Shown here: in pieces, positions 43,601-52,368 of the stretch
Layout of the letters: the number at the start of each line of letters is the position of its first letter
Numbering within the stretch: position 1 is the stretch's first letter
NCBI GenBank assembly: GCA_026414605.1
Contig: JAOAIP010000037.1
Location: 1-64,000, forward strand
Reading direction: 5' to 3'
Length of the DNA: 64,000 bases
Origin: Bacteroidia bacterium
GTDB taxonomy: Bacteria; Bacteroidota; Bacteroidia; B-17B0; Aurantibacillaceae
The notes under the pieces: generated by a model
Told to the model about the DNA's origin: nothing
Seen by the model: only the letters and a program-made list of their open reading frames with translations
The model's database searches: none
Program-made: the position numbers and the translations under genes

Positions 43601-44848
43601 ATGAAAAAAGAAATAATAATTAGTTGTTATATTTTTATAGGTCTTTTAAGTTTTGGACAAAAAAAGAATGTAAATGCTGCGTGGCGTGCATTAACGGACT
43701 ATCAAAGCACGTTGAATGATAAGCCCAATATCAATTATTTATTAAAAGCCAAAGAATTTATTGATCAAGCCATTCAAAATCCTGAAACCAAAGACGATGC
43801 TAAAACATTGACTTATTATTCTCAAATTTATTTTGAATTATATAAGTATTATCAACAATATCCTGATAACTCTGTTCAACCGCATAGTTATTTGAATTCA
43901 GCCATTGAGACATTTAAGTTATTAAAAGAAAAACATCCCAAAGTGGCGGCTACAACTGAAATTCAAAATCACGGAATTTCACTACTAAATACATCAAACC
44001 AAGAAGCAGTAAAACTATTCAATGAAAAAAAATATGCCGATGCCTGTATATTTTTTGAACAACATAGCATTTTACAAAATAAACTTTTCAACACTATTGA
44101 TTCTTCAGGGCTTTTCAATGCTTTTGTTAGTGCTTACAAAGCCCATCTTTCTGATAAAATTGAAGAATTAGGTCAATCTTTAATGCAACATCAACTTGAT
44201 AATATAAAAGTGTATCAATTATTACATGCTTATTATCAAAAAGATAATCCTGAAAAGGCCTATGACATCATTCAAAAGGGAAGAAAGAAATTTCCTAATG
44301 ATGTCAATTTACTCAATTTAGAAACAGATTATTACATTCAAACAAAACAATATCCAAAAGCCATAGTGAATTTAGAAGAAATGGTGAAAAACGACAGTAC
44401 AAGTGCCATTCACGCTCTTACATTAGGAAATTTATACGATAATATCGCTAATCAAAAGATGGCTAATAAAGAATACACGGATAGTACAGATTATTACTTT
44501 CAAAAAGCAATCAGTCATTATTTAAGAAGTTATAGATACAAAAATCAATTAGATGCGGAAAATCTTTTTACACTCGCTTACAATATCGGTGCTTATTATA
44601 CTAACTATGGCTTGTTTTATTTTAATAGAAAGATGAAGGAATTTAAGATTACGGATTTATCGCAAAAACAAAAAGCCGTTGAAGATAAACGAAAAGAATA
44701 TACCTTAATGGGCTTGCCCTATTTGAAAGAAGCAGAAAGTATTAAACCCAATGATAAGTCAGTCATTACAGCATTATACAAGGTCTATGCATTGATTGGC
44801 GATACTAAAAATGCAGAAGAGTATAAAAATAAAATGTTGGTGAAATAA
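43601..44848 (+). CDS. Secreted TPR-repeat protein of unknown role
   Basis: The 415-residue protein has a short signal sequence (IIISCYIFIGLLSFGQ). It is helical throughout with tetratricopeptide-like pairs: AAWRALTDYQSTLNDKPN, AVKLFNEKKYADACIFFEQ, QTKQYPKAIVNLEEMVKND and LKEAESIKPNDKSVITALYK. Such proteins usually scaffold envelope complexes. No other domain is visible and the neighbours give no further hint; it lies between queE (divergent) and the FkbM gene (convergent). Confidence 0.8.
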   Translation: MKKEIIISCYIFIGLLSFGQKKNVNAAWRALTDYQSTLNDKPNINYLLKAKEFIDQAIQNPETKDDAKTLTYYSQIYFELYKYYQQYPDNSVQPHSYLNSAIETFKLLKEKHPKVAATTEIQNHGISLLNTSNQEAVKLFNEKKYADACIFFEQHSILQNKLFNTIDSSGLFNAFVSAYKAHLSDKIEELGQSLMQHQLDNIKVYQLLHAYYQKDNPEKAYDIIQKGRKKFPNDVNLLNLETDYYIQTKQYPKAIVNLEEMVKNDSTSAIHALTLGNLYDNIANQKMANKEYTDSTDYYFQKAISHYLRSYRYKNQLDAENLFTLAYNIGAYYTNYGLFYFNRKMKEFKITDLSQKQKAVEDKRKEYTLMGLPYLKEAESIKPNDKSVITALYKVYALIGDTKNAEEYKNKMLVK

Positions 44849-44952
44849 TTCTAATGATTAGTTAAAAGTGTAAAGTTGAAGTTTAAAAGTAGAAGGTGTA
44901 ATAAGAAGAGAAGAAGAATTGTGTTTAAAATAGAAGTGGGGTAGAGGTGTTT

Positions 44953-45801
44953 TTAAATGGCAATGATGTTACAAAATTCGGGTAATTCAGAATGAGATTC
45001 TATTTTTTTAAGTACTCCTCTTACTTTAATGAGGTATATAGTATATTGATGTTGTTTTAAGAAATCTATTAAAGCTTTTGTTGTGTAACCTGCGGCAGCA
45101 AAATTTTTACTACTTATCTCAATCATCAATTTAGGATGATATGTAGATAGAATTTGTTCGGCAGATTGCAATACAAATAGTTCATTACCTTCTACATCTA
45201 TTTTTATTAAATCTACTCTTGGAATTTTATTTTCATTAAATAGAGTATCTAATCTCTCAATTTCTACTTCTTCAATTTTTTTAGAATGTTGAAAATTAGT
45301 TGGGTGTAAAGAATAAACACCTTCATTGCTATTTGATACCTCATCATAGATAGGAAGAGTGGCTTTTTGAATCCCTATGGCTTTTTTAATTGTATTTATT
45401 TTATTCTTTAAATGCGGATTGAGGTGGATGTTTTCTTGTAAGATTTGATACATTTTTTCAACGGGTTCAAATGCCCATACTCTACCTTTATCCGAAAGCA
45501 TAGATGCGGCAAACAATGTGTATTCTCCGATATTAGCCCCAATATCAAACACCACATCATCAGGGCGAATAATTTTTTTTAAGGCCAATATCGTATTCCA
45601 ATCATGAGCCCCTCGCCAATATATTTTGTTGCCAAGATATTTTGAAGTATCTACTTTAATTTTAAAACCAAAAGGCGTAGTGATTATCCTTATTGAAGAA
45701 TTTTTGTTTATGGGAAATATGGATGAAAAAAATTTGTACAAATAATAAGTTCCCGGAATAAAATACAATTGTCGTGTGATGGCGGCTAAAAAATCTTTCA
45801 T
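44953..45801 (-). CDS. FkbM-family SAM-dependent methyltransferase
   Basis: The 282-residue protein has the FkbM core: DDVVFDIGANIGEYTLFAAS (SAM motif I), VWAFEPVEKMYQILQENIHL, VEIERLDTLFNENKIPRVD and LIKIDVEGNELFVLQSAEQI. These enzymes usually O-methylate sugars or other hydroxyls of glycans and natural products. It overlaps the upstream glycosyltransferase gene by 4 bp, so it probably modifies the glycan that enzyme builds. There is no signal peptide, and the N-terminus is slightly hydrophobic (LYFIPGTYYLYKFFSS). Confidence 0.88.
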   Translation of the reverse strand: MKDFLAAITRQLYFIPGTYYLYKFFSSIFPINKNSSIRIITTPFGFKIKVDTSKYLGNKIYWRGAHDWNTILALKKIIRPDDVVFDIGANIGEYTLFAASMLSDKGRVWAFEPVEKMYQILQENIHLNPHLKNKINTIKKAIGIQKATLPIYDEVSNSNEGVYSLHPTNFQHSKKIEEVEIERLDTLFNENKIPRVDLIKIDVEGNELFVLQSAEQILSTYHPKLMIEISSKNFAAAGYTTKALIDFLKQHQYTIYLIKVRGVLKKIESHSELPEFCNIIAI

Positions 45802-46940
45802 AAAAGCAATTGTTTAAATTGTTGAAGAATTTGTTGTTTATCAAATTTATTGAGAATAGTGGATTGTACTTTTTGAGGTGGAAATAAATGATAGTTTTGG
45901 TATAAATGAATAATGGCTTGCACTGTAGCGTGTAAATCGTTAATAGGCAATAAATATCCATTTTGATTATTTACATATTCTTCGGGTCCTCCACATTTGC
46001 TCACAATAACAGGCAAACCATGGGCAATGGCTTCTGCCGTTACCACTGAAAAGGTTTCAAATCGGCTTAATAAGATAAAAGCATGGTGTTGAGTATAAAC
46101 TTCCGAAATATCTTCGTTTTTTATTTTCCCTTTGTAGAAAATATGCGTATTCATTAACCCTAATTTTTGGGCTTCTTGAAGAAATAACTCTTTGTCTTTT
46201 CCATCTCCATAAACATACAATTGAATATTGGGAATATCCTTTGAAACTTCTTTAATTACATTCAGTAAAAATAAAATGTTTTTAGGATAAATGACAAGAT
46301 TAGAAATACTTAATAATTTAAAGTTATTTTGAATATCGGATAATCTTTTAAGTTCATTAGGATAGGATATTGGATTAGAACATATTTGTATTTTATTTTT
46401 TAAAAATGGGAAGCGTTCTGTCAATTGATTTTTTAAGAATTCGGATACTACTGAAATGTTATCAAATCGCTTCAATCTTCTCTTTATTAAAAAACGAATT
46501 AAAAAATTTAGTTTATCAAAACTATTGTCAAAATTCGTATAGCCCGACCAATGTTCTGTCAAAACCCACTTTTTGATTTTAAATAATTCTATTAAATAGG
46601 TAAATGCAGCAAAAGGATAGGAAACATGCAGATGAAACACATCAATTTGTTTAAATTTTTTCTTTGCTTTGTATGCTTCCAAAAAAGGTATAAATAAATA
46701 TCCTATTTGTTTTAATGGAAAAAATGAAGGTATTTGATAAATTGTAATATCACCAAAACTTTCATTTAATACATATTTTTTGAACCAAAATAAATTTTTT
46801 TTATGAATGATATGAAAACAATGTAATTGAGCAAATTCAGAAATAATATCAAGATGTTTTTTAATAAAAATGGCTTTATAATCATCCTTTGATTCTCTAT
46901 ACCATCCCGCCCAGCATAGTATATTTATTGAATAAGACAT
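45798..46940 (-). CDS. Glycosyltransferase family 4 (GT-B fold)
   Basis: The 380-residue enzyme has a GT-B architecture. The acceptor domain holds FHLHVSYPFAAFTYLIEL and LTEHWSGYTNF. The donor domain holds LLSISNLVIYPKNILFLLNV, IQLYVYGDGKDKELF and the nucleotide-sugar motif AEAIAHGLPVIVSKCGGPEE. ATG 46940 (MSYSINILCWAGWYRESKD) is chosen because homologues begin with this strand; the open frame extends nine codons further upstream. With the overlapping FkbM gene it forms a two-gene surface-glycan operon. The sugar and acceptor are not predictable. Confidence 0.87.
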   Translation of the reverse strand: MSYSINILCWAGWYRESKDDYKAIFIKKHLDIISEFAQLHCFHIIHKKNLFWFKKYVLNESFGDITIYQIPSFFPLKQIGYLFIPFLEAYKAKKKFKQIDVFHLHVSYPFAAFTYLIELFKIKKWVLTEHWSGYTNFDNSFDKLNFLIRFLIKRRLKRFDNISVVSEFLKNQLTERFPFLKNKIQICSNPISYPNELKRLSDIQNNFKLLSISNLVIYPKNILFLLNVIKEVSKDIPNIQLYVYGDGKDKELFLQEAQKLGLMNTHIFYKGKIKNEDISEVYTQHHAFILLSRFETFSVVTAEAIAHGLPVIVSKCGGPEEYVNNQNGYLLPINDLHATVQAIIHLYQNYHLFPPQKVQSTILNKFDKQQILQQFKQLLL

Positions 46941-47023
46941 TTTTGATATTATGCCGCAAATTAACAAAATTATCTTTTTATTAAATCTTTTAATTCACCT
47001 ACTTTTATTCTATTTATTTTGCT

Positions 47024-47031
47024 TACATTTG
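47024..47031 (+). promoter_or_regulatory. -7 promoter element of the DUF5689 lipoprotein gene
   Basis: TACATTTG followed by CGGCAAA is an exact TAnnTTTG match, 16 nt before ATG 47048. Confidence 0.58.
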
Positions 47032-47047
47032 CGGCAAAATAATTGTT

Positions 47048-48331
47048 ATGAATAAAAAGTTTTTGTTTTTGGGAAATGCAGTTGTATTAGCAACTACTAT
47101 AAGTGTACTTACATTTTCTTGTAAAAAGAAATACGACGAACCACCTCCACAAGTTATCCCATCAGGAAATCCAATTACTATTGCTGCATTAAAATCAATG
47201 TATTCAGGACACGATACTACTTTTAAACAAGATGTCAATCTTTATTGTACTGTTATTGCAGACGAAACATCAGGAAATTTATACAAAGAAAGTTATGTTC
47301 GTGATGCTACTGGGGCTATACACCTTAAATTATTAGCATCAGGTGGGTTATATGTTGGCGATTCTATTCGCATTAATTTAAAAGGTGCCACACTTACTCA
47401 ATATCAAGGCGTGTTACAACTGGACTCTATCAATGTTGATAAAATGATTGCTAAGCAAAAAACGGGTTTGAATTCATCTCCTATTACACTTAATATCACA
47501 CAGATTAATGATAATTATTTAAGTCAACTAATAAAATTAAATAATGTTGAATTTATATGTGCCGATAAAAATCAATATTTTGCAGATGCTACAAATCAAC
47601 AATCATTAAATAGAACATTAAAAGATTGTAATGGAAATCAAATTTTAGTAAGAACAAGTGGATATGCTAATTTTGCTAATCAAAAAACACCTACAGGCAA
47701 CGGTTCAATAATTGCTGTTGTCGGCAAATATGGTGGACAATATCAATTGTATATCAGAAACTATAACGAAGTACAAATGAATGGAACAGGATGTAATATC
47801 GCTCCTACTCCTACTTTATCTGAAACATTCTCATCTATTACAACGGCAAGTGTTCCAATTTCTCTTCCAGGTTGGGTAAATACAAGCGTCAATAATGTTA
47901 TGCTTTGGAAGTCAGATAATGTATTTGTTACAAGCAATATGACGGCTTTGGCGAGTTTGTATGGTGCATCTACCACTGGAGCCCAAGATACTCTTTGGCT
48001 TATTTCGCCACCAATACAAGCAACAGGTTCTGCTCAAAATCTTTCCTTCCAAGTAGGTGTTAAGTATTATGATGCAGGGCATCCTAACTTACTTTCTGTA
48101 ATGATTACTACTAACTATGCAGATTGTTCTTCTTCTACAACTTGGACAACAGTGCCAGGATTTACAATCCCTTCTGGTAATACAACCGGTATGGTACCTG
48201 CGGGAACGGTTAACTTAACTCCACTTTTACCACCAGGTTATACAGGTACTTTTAGAATTGGATTCAAACATTATGGTAAAAAAGGCACTTACGATTCAAA
48301 TGTTTATATTGATAATATTACCATAAATTAA
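47048..48331 (+). CDS. DUF5689 / choice-of-anchor J surface lipoprotein
   Basis: The 427-residue protein has a lipobox (LTFSCKKKYDE). A DUF5689 domain (~residues 30-245) follows, with ALKSMYSGHDTTFKQDV, YCTVIADETSGNLYKESYVR, GAIHLKLLASGGLYVGDSI and YIRNYNEVQMNG; it has an OB-fold-like, nucleic-acid- or ligand-binding look. A C-terminal choice-of-anchor J jelly roll follows (LSETFSSITTASVPISLPGW, DTLWLISPPIQATG, FRIGFKHYG, NVYIDNITIN). The combination is common in Bacteroidota surface proteins of unknown ligand. It is monocistronic with its own terminator. Confidence 0.85.
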   Translation: MNKKFLFLGNAVVLATTISVLTFSCKKKYDEPPPQVIPSGNPITIAALKSMYSGHDTTFKQDVNLYCTVIADETSGNLYKESYVRDATGAIHLKLLASGGLYVGDSIRINLKGATLTQYQGVLQLDSINVDKMIAKQKTGLNSSPITLNITQINDNYLSQLIKLNNVEFICADKNQYFADATNQQSLNRTLKDCNGNQILVRTSGYANFANQKTPTGNGSIIAVVGKYGGQYQLYIRNYNEVQMNGTGCNIAPTPTLSETFSSITTASVPISLPGWVNTSVNNVMLWKSDNVFVTSNMTALASLYGASTTGAQDTLWLISPPIQATGSAQNLSFQVGVKYYDAGHPNLLSVMITTNYADCSSSTTWTTVPGFTIPSGNTTGMVPAGTVNLTPLLPPGYTGTFRIGFKHYGKKGTYDSNVYIDNITIN

Positions 48332-48354
48332 AATAAAGTTTATCTTACAGTATT

Positions 48355-48389
48355 CCCCACTTTAATATCCAATTAAAGTGGGGTTTTTT
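48355..48389 (+). terminator. Intrinsic terminator of the DUF5689 gene
   Basis: CCCCACTTTAAT (48355-48366) pairs perfectly with ATTAAAGTGGGG (48372-48383) and is followed by six T. Confidence 0.9.
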
Positions 48390-48404
48390 ATGTTCAAAAA
48401 TTTG

Positions 48405-48742
48405 GGCAAATTCTTTTTTTAGGAGTTAGTATCTATAATAAAGAAAAAGTGCCCGTAGGCACGATTCTCTTTTGTATTGTAAGGATGGACTTTAGTCCAT
48501 CCAAAATAAATCCAACTCAAACAAAGAGCCATCGGCTCGATTCATATTTATTCATCAAAAATAGGTCGTTCCTACGGAACTCATTTTATTCCTACCTTTT
48601 GGTCAATGGACTAAAGTCCATTGCTACAATATCTTTTGTTCCTACGAAACTAAATTTATTTAGATAACCAAAACAATTGCTTATTATTCTAAAAAATATA
48701 CTCAATTAAATCTTATTCAGCATCTCAAAAAAAGAATTTGCC
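48405..48742. repeat. Hairpin-rich MITE-like element with terminal inverted repeats, copy 2
   Basis: GGCAAATTCTTTTTTT (48405-48420) reappears inverted at the right end (48727-48742). Interior hairpins match copy 1 (10298-10639) in order: GTGCCCGTAGGCAC, GGATGGACTTTAGTCCATCC, AATGGACTAAAGTCCATT and GTTCCTACGGAAC. Where copy 1 has a G-U wobble in the second hairpin, this copy has a perfect pair, so structure is kept. The 72-codon open frame inside is incidental. Confidence 0.8.
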
Positions 48743-48822
48743 AAAATTTATACTTATGTAAGATATTCAATTTCATTTAAATATAGAATTGGATATTTAA
48801 GGATATTTTAATTACTTTTGCA

Positions 48823-48830
48823 AAATCAAA
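48823..48830 (+). promoter_or_regulatory. -7 promoter element of the coiled-coil lipoprotein gene
   Basis: TACTTTTG followed by C matches TAnnTTTG, 12 nt before ATG 48843. Confidence 0.55.
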
Positions 48831-48842
48831 AAATAAATAATT

Positions 48843-49700
48843 ATGAAAAAAATCAGTATTGTAGTATCAGCAGCATTATTAACTTTATTTGCTTGTCAAT
48901 CTAAGCAAGAAGAAGCAGAAAAAAATCCATTAGCAGATAGTTTATCAAATGTAAATGCTCAACTAAATACGCAATTATCCCAAAAAGAAGCGGCTTTACA
49001 AGAGTTCATTGAAGCATTTAACGAAATTCAAGATAATTTAAATCAAATCAAAGAAAAGGAAAAAATAGTAAGTTCTAATACACAAAGTGGCGATGTGAAA
49101 AGTAAAGAAGAAAACATTAAAGAAGATATTCAAGCCATTTATGATTTATTGAATAAAAATAAAATGAAAGTGGCATCTTTAAGTAAAAAATTAAAGGATG
49201 CTAATATAAAAATGGAAAGTTTAGAAAAAATGATTGCTAACCTGCAAAGTATGATAGATGAAAAAGATAAAGAAATAGAATCATTAAAAAACAAAATAGA
49301 GTCATTGAATATTGAACTTTCTAATTTGCAAACATCTTATCAAGAATTAGCACAAGAAAATGAAGTTAAAACAGAAAAACTTTATACTGCCTATTATGCT
49401 ATTGGAACCTCTAAAGAATTAAAAGAAAAAGGTGTAATTACAAAAGAAGGCGGATTTATTGGAATTGGTAAAGCCACAAAATTAAAAGAAGATTTTAATA
49501 AAGATTATTTTACCAAAATTGATATAACAAAAGTTACTTCTATTCCAATTGGTGCAAAATCGGCTAAACTACTTACAACCCATCCAAGTAATTCTTACAA
49601 AATTATTGGTGATAAAAAACGTGTAGATAGAATTGAAATTACCAATCCTGATGAGTTTTGGAATGCATCAAAGTTTTTGGTGATAATAATAGAGCAGTAG
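48843..49700 (+). CDS. Coiled-coil lipoprotein of unknown function
   Basis: The 285-residue protein has a signal peptide ending LLTLFACQS, a lipobox. Residues ~25-180 are a long coiled coil (SLSNVNAQLNTQLSQKEAAL, KNKIESLNIELSNLQTSYQ). A C-terminal small domain of ~100 residues follows (YYAIGTSKELKEKGVITKEG, FIGIGKATKLKEDFNKDYFT, NSYKIIGDKKRVDRIEI). This layout, with YAIGT.KEL...G.I.KEGGF.GIG, is familiar in Bacteroidota lipoproteins but has no assigned function. The stop codon lies inside a nested inverted repeat (49696-49763). Confidence 0.78.
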   Translation: MKKISIVVSAALLTLFACQSKQEEAEKNPLADSLSNVNAQLNTQLSQKEAALQEFIEAFNEIQDNLNQIKEKEKIVSSNTQSGDVKSKEENIKEDIQAIYDLLNKNKMKVASLSKKLKDANIKMESLEKMIANLQSMIDEKDKEIESLKNKIESLNIELSNLQTSYQELAQENEVKTEKLYTAYYAIGTSKELKEKGVITKEGGFIGIGKATKLKEDFNKDYFTKIDITKVTSIPIGAKSAKLLTTHPSNSYKIIGDKKRVDRIEITNPDEFWNASKFLVIIIEQ

Positions 49701-49763
49701 TAACGCAGAAATTGGGTAGAACAATAAAAAAGCCCTTTTCTAAATGAAAAGGGCGTTACTACT
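49696..49763. terminator. Nested inverted repeat around the lipoprotein stop codon
   Basis: An inner stem pairs GCCCTTTTC (49732-49740) with GAAAAGGGC (49746-49754). An outer stem pairs AGTAGTAACGC (49696-49706) with GCGTTACTACT (49753-49763) and includes the stop codon. No T-run follows on the plus strand, but A6 precedes the inner stem, so in the minus direction it has the form of a terminator. An inverted near-copy of the inner hairpin is at 51247-51269. Confidence 0.6.
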
Positions 49764-49769
49764 CAGCAC

Positions 49770-50040
49770 TTCAAAGTTCACCACAAAGGGCACAAAGAAA
49801 AATTCGCACAAAGCACACAATTAGTTGAAAGCAGAAAGTTAAAAGTAAAAAGTCCGTCCCGTAGGAATTTAATATGAGTAGCACAAATGATAGCAAAAAT
49901 CATATTGTCCTGTAGGGATAAAATATGGGTAGCCCCGAAGGAGCGAAATACCATAGTACAGGGCGAAGCCCTGTGATGAACCACCACCGGCCATTTCTTC
50001 TACAAGTAAACTCTCTCTGCTTGTAGGAGGTGGAGAAAAC
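49770..50040. repeat. Cluster of dispersed intergenic repeats and hairpins
   Basis: The spacer holds ACCACAAAGGGCACAAAG, GCACAAAGCACACAATTAG, an AAAGCAGAAAGTTAAAAG run, CCGTCCCGTAGGAATTTAAT, TCCTGTAGGGATAAAATATG and GTAGCCCCGAAGGAGCG. A perfect hairpin pairs ACAGGGC with GCCCTGT around GAA (49958-49974). These short CCGTAGG-type and GGGCGAAGCCC-type units are non-coding. No gene is seen. Confidence 0.6.
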
Positions 50041-50075
50041 AAATAAGTGAGAGAGAAAATTAAAACTAAAAAACT

Positions 50076-51230
50076 ATGAAAAACAAAATCATTCAACTCA
50101 ATCAATTTGCCGCCCTTTTAACGGCTGCACTGATTGGGGTAATGAGCCCAACCAACGCCCAAAATTTGGGCATTAGTGCGACAGGTGTAGCTCCAGATCC
50201 TTCTGCTGGGCTCGATGTGAATTTTACAGATAGAGGAGTGTTGATACCGCGATTAACGACTGCTCAGCGGAATGCTATTTCAAGCCCTGCAAATTCTCTA
50301 TTGATTTTTAATACTGATTGTAATGTTTTTCAGGTTTATCAAACCTCTACTGGTAAATGGCACGATATAGTTATGGACCCTCCGTTACCTGCTCCTACTT
50401 CTTTTGCCAATAGTGTAACATTCAATTACACGGGTGCTGTTCAATCATGGACAGTACCTAATGGTGTTTGTTGAATAAAAATTAAAGCATGGGGTGCAGG
50501 TGGTGGAGGAGGATCAGCAACAGATGCTGGTGCAGGGAGAGGGGGAAATGGAGGTGGTGGTGGGTATGTTGAAAAAATCTTAAAAGTAACCGGGGGTGAT
50601 GTTATTCAAATTTATGTGGGAAGTGGAGGACAAGGAGGACCTTGTGGAGGAGGGGCAATAGGTGGTAATGGTGGATGGGGATATGGAAATGGAGGAAAAG
50701 GTGGTAATAGTGGTTCTACCGGTTGGAGTGGGGCAGGTGGTGGCGGTGGTGGTTCATCAGCCATAATAGTTAATGGTAATTTGATTTTAGTAGCGGCAGG
50801 GGGAGGAGGTGGTGGTGGTAATGGACCTTGTGGAGGAAGTGCTGTTGGTGATGGAGGAGCAGCAGGAAATAATGGAACTAACGGTAGTGCTACGGGCGGT
50901 GTTGCAGGATCAAGTTCTAATATAAATGGAACTCCAGGTGGAGATAAAGGAGGTGGTGATGGGGGTGCAGGAGGAGGAGGTGGTGGTGGTTATAATGGAG
51001 GAACAGGAGGAACGGCCCCTTCTTGTGATTGTGGCGGTGGCGGCGGCGGAGGAAACTATTGTGGTTTAGGAACTTGTACTATAAATAATGGAAGTGGACA
51101 AACACCAGGTAATTCATCAGATCCTGATTTATGCTCGGGTTGTGCAGTAGGAGGTAATGGTGCAACAAAGCCATCTGGATTAACAAATCAGACCCCTGGC
51201 GGCAATGGTTTTGTGAAGATATATTACTAA
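50076..51230 (+). pseudogene. Glycine-rich secreted surface protein interrupted by one in-frame TGA
   Basis: One reading frame of 385 codons runs through here apart from a single TGA at 50472-50474 (codon 133). Before it lie a signal peptide (FAALLTAALIGVMSPTNAQ), a Bacteroidota surface-protein motif (DPSAGLDVNFTDRGVLIPRL, LTTAQRNAISSPANSLLIF) and SVTFNYTGAVQSWTVPNGVC. After it the same frame continues IKIKAWGAGGGGGSATDAG and then a ~200-residue Gly-rich domain with repeated GGGGGG clusters. Related proteins read VP.GV.SI.IKAWGAGGG without a break, so a TCA-to-TGA change is likely. A restart at 50616 has no good leader. It could be a real nonsense mutation or an assembly error. Genes elsewhere in the window use TGA as a stop. 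Confidence 0.8.
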
Positions 51231-51240
51231 TAAGAAAAAT

Positions 51241-51275
51241 AAAAAAGCCCTTTTCATTTAGAAAAGGGCTTTTTT
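51241..51275. terminator. Bidirectional intrinsic terminator
   Basis: A6, then GCCCTTTTC (51247-51255), loop ATTTA, GAAAAGGGC (51261-51269) and T6. It works in both directions and lies between the convergent Gly-rich gene and the DksA-like gene. Confidence 0.9.
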
Positions 51276-51303
51276 GTTGAATAAGTAAAGAGTTTTGTTT
51301 TTC

Positions 51304-52329
51304 TTAATCTCTATTGATTTTGGCTTCAATGCTCTTGGTAGCGTGAGGCACGCTTCTTAACCGTTCTTTAGGGATTAGTTTTCCTGTTACGGTACATATA
51401 CCGTACGTTTTGTTTTCTATTCTCAATAAGGCATTTTGCAAGTCAATCATATATTTTTCAAGGCGGGCTAATTGTTGTTCAATTTCTTCTTTGGTCATTA
51501 CTTCTGAACCATCTTCAATCATTTTGAAAGTAGGAGAGGTGTCGTCGGTGCCGTGGTCGTCTTGATGGGTAAAATATTTTTTTAATTGTTCGTAATTCTC
51601 ACGAGTTTCATGGAGCTTTTGTAATATTATTTCTTTGAATTCTTGTAGTTCTTTATCTGAATATCTTTCTTTAGTAGTTTTTTCGGGGGCTACGTAAGGT
51701 TTGGGTTCATCTTCTTTTTTAGTTACGTATACTTTTTGAGTAGGGTCTATTTGTAAGGGTCTATTTCGAATAATTTCTTCCATTGTCAGTTGATGATGCT
51801 GTTCAGGTTGGGCTTGTTTTTTTCTTCCACGGGTTTTGGGTACATATTCTTCTTCTTCATCTTCATCCTCTAAAACAGGGTCAATGACAGGTTCTATATT
51901 ACTTAAATCAATTTCTTCTACTTCAGCAACTTCCTCATCTTCTATTTCTTCTTCAAATTCATCTTGATTATCATCTTCATCATCCAATTCTTCTTCGTCT
52001 AATAATTCATCATCTTCCTCATAGTCCTTTTTAGTTTTGGGTTTATTCGTTGGTTTTATCTTTTTATTTTTTTTCTTTGATGAATCTTTTTCAGCAGTAG
52101 TTTTAGAATTTTTATCCGATTTGGATTTTTTATCGGATGATTTGTTTGAACTTGCTTGTGTCGTTTGCGTTTTTTTCTTTTTATCTTTTTCTTTTTCAGA
52201 TTGTTTTTTGTTTTTTTTCGTTTCTGTTTTTTTCATAGAAGTTCCCGATTTTTGGGTTGTATTGCTTGTTTTTGAAGTTGCTTTTTTCTTATCTTTATTG
52301 TCTTTTTTCTTTTCTACTTTTTTAGCCAT
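51304..52329 (-). CDS. TraR/DksA-like protein with long charged N-terminal extension
   Basis: The protein is 341 residues. The C-terminal ~120 match Bacteroidota DksA/TraR-like regulators: ELQEFKEIILQKLHETRENY, IEQQLARLEKYMIDLQNALL, ENKTYGICTVTGKLIPKERL and RSVPHATKSIEAK. Only one of the four zinc-binding cysteines is kept, as in relatives, so the zinc finger is degenerate. Residues 1-105 are a Lys/Ser/Thr-rich low-complexity tract. Residues ~105-160 are dominated by Asp and Glu (LLDEEELDDEDD). Together these make a long disordered polyampholyte that could bind nucleic acid or RNA polymerase. The minus-strand gene ends at the shared terminator. Its start is ~40 bp from the ileS stop. Confidence 0.85.
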   Translation of the reverse strand: MAKKVEKKKDNKDKKKATSKTSNTTQKSGTSMKKTETKKNKKQSEKEKDKKKKTQTTQASSNKSSDKKSKSDKNSKTTAEKDSSKKKNKKIKPTNKPKTKKDYEEDDELLDEEELDDEDDNQDEFEEEIEDEEVAEVEEIDLSNIEPVIDPVLEDEDEEEEYVPKTRGRKKQAQPEQHHQLTMEEIIRNRPLQIDPTQKVYVTKKEDEPKPYVAPEKTTKERYSDKELQEFKEIILQKLHETRENYEQLKKYFTHQDDHGTDDTSPTFKMIEDGSEVMTKEEIEQQLARLEKYMIDLQNALLRIENKTYGICTVTGKLIPKERLRSVPHATKSIEAKINRD

Positions 52330-52368
52330 AATTCTAATTTTTAATTGGTTAATGATAGGATTGTAGGT

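Noticed and set aside
50472-50474. TGA as selenocysteine or as a reassigned sense codon
   Set aside because: No SECIS-like stem was recognised directly downstream, the protein is structural and Gly-rich, and other genes in the window (for example sufB and sufD) end with TGA as a normal stop.
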